A stretch of 64,000 nucleotides of DNA, taken from positions 2,852,001 through 2,916,000 of the forward strand of contig CBDFFQ010000001.1 in the NCBI GenBank assembly GCA_965246835.1, given 5' to 3'. The notes beneath the pieces are model-generated. The model was not told the DNA's origin. It made no database searches and worked only from the letters and a program-made list of their open reading frames with translations. The first letter of the stretch is position 1, and every line of letters begins with the position of its first letter. This stretch comes from JANPPS01 sp965246835 (lineage in GTDB: Bacteria > Pseudomonadota > Alphaproteobacteria > Acetobacterales > Acetobacteraceae). This document shows positions 1-6,391 of this stretch, in pieces. The position numbers and the translations under genes are program-made.

Positions 1-532
1 CCACCAGCGCGCCGGCCGCGTGCGCCATCGTGCTGATCGCCGCGAGGTCGAGGATCTCCAGCATCGGGTTGGACGGGCTTTCCAGCAGCACGAGCTGTGC
101 GGGCGTGGATAGCGCCTGGTGCCAGGCCGGGAGGTCGGTGCCGTCCATGAATTCCGTTGCGATGCCGTAGCGCGGCAGGAGCGTGGAGACGATCCAGTGG
201 CAGGAGCCGAACAGCGCGCGGGACGCCACCACGCGATCGCCGGTGCGGAGATGACTGAGCATGGTGGCATGCACCGCCGCCATGCCCGTGGCCGTCGCCC
301 GGCACGCCTCGGCACCCTCCAGCAACGCCAGCCGGTCTTCCAGCATCACCACGGTCGGGTTGCCGAAGCGGCTGTATTGGTAGTGGGTTTCGGTGCCGGC
401 GAAGGTGGCCTCGGCCTGCTCGGCGCTGTCATAGACGAAGCCGGAGGTGAGGAACAACGCCTCCGACGTTTCGCCGAACGGGCTGCGAACGGTGCCGCCG
501 TGGACGAGCTGGGTAGCGGGACGGTACGTCAT
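1..532 (-). CDS. metZ: O-succinylhomoserine sulfhydrylase (MetZ), C-terminal part outside the window
   Basis: PLP enzyme of the Cys/Met metabolism family that makes homocysteine from O-succinylhomoserine and sulfide in methionine synthesis. The 177 visible residues begin MTYRPATQLVHGGT and carry RSPFGETSEALFLTSGFVYD, YSRFGNPTV, LEGAEACRATATGMAA and the SPSNPMLE stretch, a pattern typical of MetZ rather than of cystathionine lyases. The PLP-binding lysine lies beyond the left edge. The start at 532 follows directly after a SAM-II riboswitch, which supports a methionine-synthesis role and predicts repression by S-adenosylmethionine. Nothing suggests damage in the visible part. Confidence 0.9.
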   Translation of the reverse strand, partial: MTYRPATQLVHGGTVRSPFGETSEALFLTSGFVYDSAEQAEATFAGTETHYQYSRFGNPTVVMLEDRLALLEGAEACRATATGMAAVHATMLSHLRTGDRVVASRALFGSCHWIVSTLLPRYGIATEFMDGTDLPAWHQALSTPAQLVLLESPSNPMLEILDLAAISTMAHAAGALV

Positions 533-586
533 GGTGGTCGGCTCCAAACATTGGCCGGAGCACCGGGCGCATGTGTCGCGCCGCGG

Positions 587-643
587 GGCCTTTTAGCGCG
601 CTTGTTTAACCTCGCCGCAATCCGGCCGGACAAATCACGAGGG
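587..643 (-). promoter_or_regulatory. SAM-II riboswitch in the metZ leader
   Basis: Read on the minus strand the leader contains CTCGTGATTTG, then CCGGCCGG, TTGCGGCGAGG, TTAAACAA, and GCGCTAAAAGG, in that order. These are the conserved blocks of the SAM-II (metA-motif) aptamer, an H-type pseudoknot whose 3' strand (GCTAAAAGG) overlaps the region near the ribosome binding site when SAM is bound. It ends about 55 bases before the metZ ATG. The class is known mainly from alphaproteobacterial met genes. Identified by eye from conserved blocks, not by a covariance model. Confidence 0.88.
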
Positions 644-704
644 ACGCTGATCTAGAGCCGCGGCGGTTGCGGGGTCAAGCGGACAATCGTATAACCGGTC
701 CGCT

Positions 705-778
705 GCGGGTGTAGTTCAATGGTAGAACGGCAGCTTCCCAAGCTGCATACGAGGGTTCGATTCCCTTCACCCGCTCCA
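705..778 (+). tRNA. tRNA-Gly (anticodon CCC)
   Basis: Acceptor stem GCGGGTG pairs with CACCCGC; D arm TAGTTCAATGGTAGAAC; anticodon stem GCAGC/GCTGC encloses loop TTCCCAA, so the anticodon is CCC for GGG glycine codons; T arm GAGGGTTCGATTCCCTTC; the 3' TCCA tail is encoded. All arms fold cleanly and no intron is seen. Confidence 0.96.
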
Positions 779-1036
779 ATGCATCTGGCTTGGCCGGATT
801 ACGTCCCGGGTTTGGCAAGAAGCAGGGCATAGTGCTCCAGAGACTCCTCGCGCCCGTGATTGAAGCGTGCCATCACGCGGAGGACCGGCCATAAAATACG
901 CCGGTCAGGGAGAACCAATGTAATGTTGAGTTCGGCTTGTGAGTCGGTGTCGTCACCACGCCATTCCCCACCCATGCCATGACGGATCACCTCTCCAGTA
1001 TAGGCGCCGTGCGCGAACAGCCTTCTGCCTAGGTCA

Positions 1037-1079
1037 TGACGTGAGCCCCTTCTTCCCTCCATTCAGAAGTAGAGTCCGC
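1037..1079. repeat. Left terminal inverted repeat of the IS3-family element
   Basis: Starts TGACGTGAGCCCCTT and ends AGTAGAGTCCGC; matches the complement of 2335-2378 with a few mismatches and a one-base gap. The 3' end of orfB lies inside it. Confidence 0.85.
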
Positions 1080-2054
1080 GGTTGCCGCCACGCCTATCGT
1101 GTCGGTGTTTCTCTGTTTGGTCGAGCGCCGTTTCTCCGTCCCGGCCATCCTCTCCCGAGCCGTCGCGCGCAGCCTGGGTCAAGGCTGGCCGTAGGCCATC
1201 GCCGTAGGCGACGCGCAGCGGCCTTGATGCAGGCGAGCACGGCGGCACGCTGAGCCAGCCGGGCGCGCGGCCACCCAGCGCCGAGTGCGGCCGGACGTGG
1301 TTGTAGTCCTCCCGCCACGCCGCCAGCACCGCCCGCGCCTGCCGCAGCGACGTGAACACCGTCTCGTTCAGGCATTCGTCCCGCAGCCGCCCGTTGAAGC
1401 TCTCGCAATACGCGTTCTGCTGCGGCTTGCCCGGCGCGATGTAGTGCCAGCCCACGCAACGCTCCTGCGACCACCGCAGGATCGCCGTGCTCGTCAGCTC
1501 CGTCCCGTTGTCGCTCACCACCGTCAGGGGCAGCCCGCGGACTGCCACGATCGCGTCCAGCTCGCGCGCCACCCGCAGCCCCGACAACGACGTGTCCGCC
1601 ACCAGGCCCAGGCACTCCCGCGTGCAGTCATCGACCACGCACAGCATCCGGAACCGCCGCCCGTCCGAGAGGCTGTCCGACACAAAATCCAGTGACCACC
1701 GCTGGTTCGGCCCGTCCGGCACCGCGATCGGCGCCCGGATGCCCAGGGCCCGTTTGCGGCCGCCCCGGCGGCGCACCTGCAACCGCTCCTCGGCGTAGAT
1801 CCGGCGCAGCTTCTTGTGGTTCAGCACCACGCCCTCCCGCGACAGCAGCAGCCCCAGACGGCGATACCCGAACCGGCGACGCTCGCCCGCCAAGGCCCGG
1901 AGCCGGACACGTGTCCCAGCATCGTCCAGCCGGATCGACCGATACCGCACAGCCGTCCGGTCCGCCCCCAACACTCGGCACGCCCGACGCTCGCTCACCG
2001 CGTGCTGCTCACGCAGGTGCGCCACGGCCTCTCGCCGCGCGGCGGGCGTCACCA
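1063..2054 (-). CDS. IS3-family transposase OrfB (DDE catalytic subunit)
   Basis: Retroviral-integrase-fold DDE transposase catalytic part, expressed as an OrfAB fusion by frameshifting and possibly alone from the ATG at 2054. It contains an HTH_21-like region (REAVAHLREQHAVSERRACR) and the rve core: first Asp in WSLDFVSD, second in VVSDNGTE, Glu in NAYCESFNGRLRDE, followed by YNHVRPHSALGG. All three acidic residues are present. The C-terminus is about 60 residues longer than the core needs and reads through the left inverted repeat to a stop at 1063. Confidence 0.93.
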
Positions 2055-2315
2055 TTTTTTTCCAGCCACGTCTTTCAGCATCGCGTTGTCCAGCATCGCC
2101 TCGGCCAGCAGCTTCTTCAGCCGGGCGTTCTCCGCCTCCAACGTCCGCAATCGCCGCGCCTCGGAGACCTCGAGACCGCCAAATTTCGCCTTCCATTGAT
2201 AGAACGTCGCCGGGCTGATCCCGTGCTTGCGGCAAACATCCGCCGTTGTCGAACCGGCCTCCTGCTCCCGCAGCACGCCGATGATCTGCTCCTCCGTGAA
2301 CCTCGAACGCTTCAT
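2049..2315 (-). CDS. IS3-family transposase OrfA (DNA-binding subunit)
   Basis: 88-residue HTH_Tnp_1 (PF01527-type) protein that recognises the element ends. It starts MKRSRFTEEQIIGVLREQ, has the helix-turn-helix TADVCRKHGISPATFYQWK and a C-terminal leucine-rich coiled coil (LRTLEAENARLKKLLAEAML) used for multimerisation. It ends VAGKKW, with the AAAAAA(A) run just before the stop serving as the shift site into OrfB. Confidence 0.95.
   Translation of the reverse strand: MKRSRFTEEQIIGVLREQEAGSTTADVCRKHGISPATFYQWKAKFGGLEVSEARRLRTLEAENARLKKLLAEAMLDNAMLKDVAGKKW
2055..2061 (-). other. Programmed -1 frameshift slippery run between orfA and orfB
   Basis: Seven consecutive A on the coding strand, read GGA-AAA-AAA-TGG-TGA in the orfA frame. 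A -1 slip on A-AAA-AAA enters the orfB frame immediately before its ATG at 2054. Frame arithmetic agrees (orfA codons start at positions congruent to 2 mod 3, orfB to 0 mod 3). Confidence 0.8.
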
Positions 2316-2334
2316 TCGTCCGCCTCCTGCTCGG

Positions 2335-2378
2335 GCGGACTCTACTAAAAACTGGCGGAAGATCAGGGGCTCACGTCA
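2335..2378. repeat. Right terminal inverted repeat of the IS3-family element
   Basis: Reads GCGGACTCTACT outward to GGGGCTCACGTCA. It sits just upstream of orfA (start 2315), where the element's promoter would be expected. Confidence 0.85.
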
Positions 2379-2609
2379 GTCATTGCTCAGGAGGCTTTTG
2401 GGCCGCGCCTTGCCGCTAGCCGCGTGCTCGTCGAAAAAACGGTCGATCTCTCGAAGACTCACGAGCGTGAAGTCTGCTGCGTATCCCGATGACCGGAGGG
2501 CCGATGCGATCCAAGCTGCTGCAGGCTGGATGTCTTCAACAACACTACCCATTCCCGGAGTTTAGAAAGCTGCAATGGGAAACTCAATCTTGAAAAGCGC
2601 ATCATTTTG

Positions 2610-2921
2610 ATGCATGCTCGCAACATGGATACGGGAAATAAATCTGCTTCGTCGTCCGGCATCACCGTCCGCTTCAGCGACACGGTGCGGGAGCGCGTCA
2701 AGAGCGTGGCGCGCTTGGAGCATCGCTCAGCCGCGGGATACATCGAGAGGCTAGTTGAACAGGACCTCCTGAAGCGTGACGAAGAAGAGCGGCTCGTTCG
2801 GGTCTATGTCTCCGCCGATGCTCCCAAGTGGTGCGGGGAAGTCGTCCGCGGCGAGGGCGAGACCGAGGAGCAGCATAGGGACCGCACCAACATTCTGAAC
2901 CAATTGTTTGGTGCAAATTGA
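2610..2921 (+). CDS. Putative ribbon-helix-helix DNA-binding protein (candidate antitoxin)
   Basis: 103 residues from the ATG at 2610 (an ATG at 2625 would give 98). The segment SGITVRFSDTVRERVKSVAR followed by LEHRSAAGYIERLVEQDLL has the beta-strand/two-helix pattern of CopG/Arc-type ribbon-helix-helix proteins; the acidic C-terminal tail (RGEGETEEQHRDRTN) could be the partner-binding part. It stops 7 bases before the next start, so the two are probably cotranscribed. RHH antitoxins commonly repress their own promoters. Family call is from pattern only. Base composition is slightly less GC-rich than the surrounding operons. Confidence 0.5.
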   Translation: MHARNMDTGNKSASSSGITVRFSDTVRERVKSVARLEHRSAAGYIERLVEQDLLKRDEEERLVRVYVSADAPKWCGEVVRGEGETEEQHRDRTNILNQLFGAN

Positions 2922-2928
2922 TCCTGGC

Positions 2929-3396
2929 ATGAGTGCCCTGCCATTTGGTGCCTTTGTCTGGACGAACTTCCCATTCGGTGATCCGCTCGAGGCCCGGTCC
3001 CAACCGGGACCGTCGCCACACATCGCCTACCACCTCGGCAGCAGCACGACGGGATTGGTTCTGCTCGCCTACACCAGTTCAGGGCCGTGGCGCGGCGCAG
3101 CCATCGGAACGCCACCGGGGATTGTGGAGTTTACCAGTTTGGCCGCGGCGAAGCTAAACCAGAAGGCATTTCACATCGACTTGCGCATCTTGGCCAGGGT
3201 GCGGCTGACAGCAGACTGGTTCCCTCGCTTGGCGGATCGGGATCGCGGCATCGTCGGCCTAGCCGATGCGGCTGTGCAGGCGCGCATACTTCAGGCTGCG
3301 AAAGCACTCGCTGGGCGAACAGAAACGATCGAGACCCGAGGGATCGGCAGTGCGACCACAACAATGACCAGGCGGCCAAACCCCGCCCGGTCGTGA
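2929..3396 (+). CDS. PemK/MazF-like protein (candidate type II toxin)
   Basis: 155 residues from ATG 2929; TTG 2908 and GTG 2911 are in frame upstream but overlap the preceding gene. The N-terminal layout PFGAFVWTNFPFGD, then a Gly/Pro-rich loop QPGPSPH, then TTGLVLLAYTSS and a late AFHIDLRILARVRLTADWFP resembles the SH3-like fold of PemK-type ribonucleases (GDVVWxxFPF, PGPxxRP, VxxxTSS, FDL..DWF). The usual Arg of the RP motif is not obvious (SPHIAYH here), so activity is uncertain. It converges on hbd with only 11 bases between stops. Confidence 0.45.
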   Translation: MSALPFGAFVWTNFPFGDPLEARSQPGPSPHIAYHLGSSTTGLVLLAYTSSGPWRGAAIGTPPGIVEFTSLAAAKLNQKAFHIDLRILARVRLTADWFPRLADRDRGIVGLADAAVQARILQAAKALAGRTETIETRGIGSATTTMTRRPNPARS

Positions 3397-3407
3397 ACGA
3401 CTTCCAC

Positions 3408-4325
3408 CTACCGCGTCGGCCGCGGCGGCGTCACGGTGTAATCGTAGAACCCCCGCCCGATCTTCCGCCCATACCACCCGGCCTCCACATACTTCACCAG
3501 CAGCGGGCAGGGGCGATACTTGCTGTCCGACAATCCCTCATACAGCACCTGCATGATGCTCAGGCACGTGTCCAACCCGATGAAATCCGCCAGCTCCAGC
3601 GGCCCCATCTTGTGATTGGCGCCCAGCTTCAGCGCCGTGTCGATCCCCTCCACGGAGCCCACGCCCTCATACAGCGCATACACGGCCTCGTTGATCATCG
3701 GCACCAGGATGCGGTTCACGATGAAGGCCGGAAAATCCTCCGAGACCGAGGTCGTTTTATCGAGCCGCGCCGAGAGGGCCTGGATCGCGTCGAAGGTCGG
3801 CTCGTCCGTCGCGATGCCGCGGATGACCTCGATCAACTTCATGACCGGCACCGGGTTCATGAAGTGCATGCCGATGAATTTCTCGGGCCGGTCGGTGCTG
3901 GCGCCCAGGCGGGTGATCGAGATGCTGCTCGTGTTGCTGGCCAGCATGCAGGACGGCTTCAGGTGCGGCGTCAGCGTCTTGTAGATCGCGCGCTTCACCT
4001 CCTCCTTCTCGGTCGCGGCCTCGATCACGAGGTCGCTGTCGGCGAAGGCGGCGTAGTCGGAGCTGGTGGTAATTCGCCCGAGGGCCGCGCCCTTCTGCTC
4101 GGCCGTCACCACGCCCTTGGCGATCTGGCGGTCGATGTTGCGGCCGATGTTGCCCATCGCCTTGTCCAGCGCGTCCGCCTTCATGTCCAGCAGGACGACC
4201 GGCACACCGGCCAGCGCGCACACATGCGCGATGCCGCTGCCCATCTGACCGGCGCCCACCACGCCCACGGCGCGGATTACCGGCGCACCGGGTTGCAGAT
4301 CGGCCGGGTTGGAAACGACATTCAT
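3408..4325 (-). CDS. hbd: 3-hydroxybutyryl-CoA dehydrogenase
   Basis: NAD(P)-dependent dehydrogenase interconverting 3-hydroxybutyryl-CoA and acetoacetyl-CoA in beta-oxidation and PHB/butyrate metabolism. 305 residues, family-typical length. Rossmann dinucleotide motif GAGQMG at about 24-29, catalytic His-Asn region GMHFMNPVPVMKLIEV, the SNTSSISI strand, and the C-terminal domain signature GPLELADFIGLDTC; ends YGRKIGRGFYDY. Its ATG overlaps the stop of etfA by four bases (ATGA), so it is the third gene of an etfB-etfA-hbd operon, tying fatty-acyl-CoA oxidation to electron transfer. Confidence 0.95.
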   Translation of the reverse strand: MNVVSNPADLQPGAPVIRAVGVVGAGQMGSGIAHVCALAGVPVVLLDMKADALDKAMGNIGRNIDRQIAKGVVTAEQKGAALGRITTSSDYAAFADSDLVIEAATEKEEVKRAIYKTLTPHLKPSCMLASNTSSISITRLGASTDRPEKFIGMHFMNPVPVMKLIEVIRGIATDEPTFDAIQALSARLDKTTSVSEDFPAFIVNRILVPMINEAVYALYEGVGSVEGIDTALKLGANHKMGPLELADFIGLDTCLSIMQVLYEGLSDSKYRPCPLLVKYVEAGWYGRKIGRGFYDYTVTPPRPTR

Positions 4326-5260
4326 GCCGGGCGCCCAAGCTCCGCTTGTAGCTCAGGCAACGCGGTGAACAGGTCACCCACGAAGCCGTAATCCGCGACC
4401 TGGAAGATCGGCGCGTCCTCGTCCTTGTTGATGGCGACGATGACCTTGCTGTCCTTCATGCCCGCCAGATGCTGGATCGCGCCCGAGATCCCGATCGCCA
4501 AATACAGGTCAGGCGCCACGATCTTGCCGGTCTGCCCGACCTGGTAGTCGTTCGGCACGAAACCGGCATCCACCGCCGCGCGCGATGCGCCCACCGCCGC
4601 CCCAAGCTGGTCGGCGATCGGCTCCAGCAATTTGAAGTTCTCGCCGTTCTGCATGCCGCGCCCGCCGGAGATCACGATCTTCGCCGCCGTCAGCTCCGGC
4701 CGCTCCGACTTGCTCAGCTCGGCCGACACGAACCGGCTCACCACGGCGCCGTCCGCCATCGCCACGGGCTCGATCGTGGCGCTGCCACCCTCTGATGCCA
4801 CGGGGTCGAAGCTCGCGGCGCGGATGGTCATGACCTTCTTCACGTCCGACGACTTCACCGTCGCCATCGCATTCCCGGCATAGATCGGGCGCACGAAGGT
4901 GTCGGCGTCCACGATGCCCGAGACGTCGCTGATCGGCTGCACGTCCAACAGCGCCGCCACGCGCGGCATCACGTTCTTGCCGGTGGCGGTGCTGGCGGCC
5001 ATCAGGTGCCCGTGATGCCCGGCCATCGACACCAGCAGCGCGGCCAGTGGCTCGGCGAGCGAGTGCTCGAACGCCGGGCCATCGGCCACGTGCACCTTGG
5101 TCACGCCCGGCAGCTTCGCCGCGGCGGCGGCGGCGGCGCCCACGTTCAGGCCCGTCACCAGCACATGCACCTCGCCCAGCTTGGACGCGGCCGCGACCGC
5201 GCTGCGGGAGGGCTGCTTGATGCCCTGGTCGTCATGGTCGAGGAGGACGAGCGACGCCAT
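4322..5260 (-). CDS. etfA: Electron transfer flavoprotein alpha subunit
   Basis: FAD-binding subunit of ETF, which passes electrons from acyl-CoA and other dehydrogenases to ETF-ubiquinone oxidoreductase. 312 residues. N-terminal ETF domain (MASLVLLDHDDQGIKQPS) and C-terminal FAD domain with ISGGRGMQNGENF, GASRAAVDAGFVPNDYQVGQ, LYLAIGISGAIQHLAG and INKDEDAPIFQVADYG, all canonical. Starts one base after the etfB stop. No irregularity seen. Confidence 0.97.
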   Translation of the reverse strand: MASLVLLDHDDQGIKQPSRSAVAAASKLGEVHVLVTGLNVGAAAAAAAKLPGVTKVHVADGPAFEHSLAEPLAALLVSMAGHHGHLMAASTATGKNVMPRVAALLDVQPISDVSGIVDADTFVRPIYAGNAMATVKSSDVKKVMTIRAASFDPVASEGGSATIEPVAMADGAVVSRFVSAELSKSERPELTAAKIVISGGRGMQNGENFKLLEPIADQLGAAVGASRAAVDAGFVPNDYQVGQTGKIVAPDLYLAIGISGAIQHLAGMKDSKVIVAINKDEDAPIFQVADYGFVGDLFTALPELQAELGRPA

Positions 5261-5261
5261 G

Positions 5262-6011
5262 TCAGATCACCTTCGCTTCGGTTCGCAGCTTCGAGACCAG
5301 TTCGGCGATCGAGCCCACCTTCACCCCGGCCGTGCGGCGCGGCGGCTCGGCCACGCTCACGAGCGTCAGGCGGGGCGCCGGGTCGATGCCGAGATCGGCC
5401 GGCTTGATCGTCTCGATCGGCTTCTTGCGCGCCTTCATGATGTTCGGCAGCGATGCGTAGCGCGGCTCGTTCAACCGCAGGTCGGTGGTCACGATGCAGG
5501 GCAGGTTCAGCTCCAGCGTCTCGAGCCCGCCATCGATCTCCCGCGTGACCGTGAGCTTGTCGCCGGCGATCTCCACCTTGCTGGCAAACGTGCCCTGCGG
5601 CCAGTTCAGGAGCGCGGCGAGCATCTGCCCGGTCGCGTTCATGTCGTCGTCGATCGCCTGCTTGCCCATGATGATCAGGCCGGGCTGCTCCTTGTCCGCC
5701 AGCGCCTTCAGCATCTTGGCGACGGCCAACGGCTGCAACTCGACATCGGTCTCCACCAGGATGCCGCGATCGGCACCCATGGCCAGCGCGGTGCGGATCG
5801 TCTCGGCGCACGCAGCCACACCCATGGACACGGCCACGATCTCGGTGGCCAGGCCCTTTTCCTTCAACCGCACAGCCTCTTCGACGGCGATCTCGTCGAA
5901 CGGGTTCATGCTCATCTTCACGCCCTGCGTCTCGACGCCGGAGCCGTCGGTCTTCACACGGACCTTCACGTTATAGTCAACGACCCGCTTGACGGGGACC
6001 AGGAGCTTCAT
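5262..6011 (-). CDS. etfB: Electron transfer flavoprotein beta subunit
   Basis: AMP-binding partner of EtfA, 249 residues. Starts MKLLVPVKRVVDYNVKVRVK and contains the ETF-beta hallmarks MSMNPFDEIAVEEAVRLKE, the signature around GKQAIDDDMNATGQMLAALL, and the C-terminal KARKKPIETIKP. First gene of etfB-etfA-hbd; the 93-base stretch upstream (6012-6104) would hold the promoter, but no clear boxes are visible. Confidence 0.97.
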   Translation of the reverse strand: MKLLVPVKRVVDYNVKVRVKTDGSGVETQGVKMSMNPFDEIAVEEAVRLKEKGLATEIVAVSMGVAACAETIRTALAMGADRGILVETDVELQPLAVAKMLKALADKEQPGLIIMGKQAIDDDMNATGQMLAALLNWPQGTFASKVEIAGDKLTVTREIDGGLETLELNLPCIVTTDLRLNEPRYASLPNIMKARKKPIETIKPADLGIDPAPRLTLVSVAEPPRRTAGVKVGSIAELVSKLRTEAKVI

Positions 6012-6104
6012 GGGGGGCTCTTCATGTGAGGGAGGGCCGGGGCAGGCCGATTTTGGCCGGAAGATACCGGCCCGCCCTCTGCCGAGTCAAACGGTGCGGC
6101 CACC

Positions 6105-6308
6105 TCAGCCCTGCCGCAGCAAGCTCAACAGGATCACGAACAGCAGCACGGCGGCGCCCTGGAACACCACCCGGTAGCGCATCAGGGCATTGGACTTCGC
6201 GGCATCCCCGCCACGCACCATGCTCAGCAGCCCCGCAAACAGCACGCCGACCGTGGCAAGCATGGCCAGCACAACCAAAACTGTCAGGAATGTCGTCATG
6301 ACCGACAT
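6105..6308 (-). CDS. Small twin-transmembrane protein, HIG1-domain type
   Basis: 67 residues (64 if the second ATG at 6299 is used). Two hydrophobic helices, TFLTVLVVLAMLATVGVLFAG and VVFQGAAVLLFVILLSLL, flank the loop MVRGGDAAKSNALMRYRV. This arrangement, with the R-Y/F-R-V-x-x-Q loop, matches the alphaproteobacterial relatives of the hypoxia-induced HIG1 family, which in mitochondria associate with cytochrome oxidase. Bacterial role not established. It is transcribed alone, divergent from the mscS-type gene, and ends 93 bases before etfB. Confidence 0.7.
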   Translation of the reverse strand: MSVMTTFLTVLVVLAMLATVGVLFAGLLSMVRGGDAAKSNALMRYRVVFQGAAVLLFVILLSLLRQG

Positions 6309-6391
6309 CTGGTCAGCGCGGCACGATTGTCGAGGCCATCCGCCACCGACCCAAGGTTGACAGCCACGCAGCCCGGGTGTTGGACCCACGC

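Larger units (their letters stand above)
1037..2378 (-). mobile_element. IS3-family insertion sequence (IS407-like group), complete
   Basis: The 1342-bp element has imperfect terminal inverted repeats beginning TGACGTGAGCCCC at both ends and is flanked by the 4-bp direct repeat GTCA (1033-1036 and 2379-2382). It carries two overlapping frames, orfA and orfB, joined by a run of seven A on the coding strand. The 4-bp duplication, the MKRSRFTEEQIIGVLREQ start of OrfA and the TGA-starting ends point to the IS407 subgroup; the subgroup is an inference. Both frames and both ends look intact, so the copy may be active or recent. Confidence 0.95.
799..2552 (-). pseudogene. Small gene of unknown function split by an IS3-family insertion
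   Basis: When 1037-2378 and one copy of the GTCA target duplication are removed, an unbroken 135-codon reading frame results: it starts at an ATG at 2552-2550, runs to 2379 (58 codons, ending SLLSND), and continues in the same frame from 1032 (LGRRLFAHGAYTGEV) to a TAA at 801-799. The restored protein is soluble with no signal peptide; segments such as GAYTGEVIRHGMGGEW and the LPDRRILWPVLRV stretch look like a folded domain, but I do not recognise the family. The 3' part still has an ORF of 87 codons, but its first nine codons come from the insertion sequence. Confidence 0.8.

Noticed and set aside
3087..4391. 434-codon plus-strand frame
   Set aside because: Lies antisense to hbd and over the PemK-like gene; low-complexity Arg/His composition.
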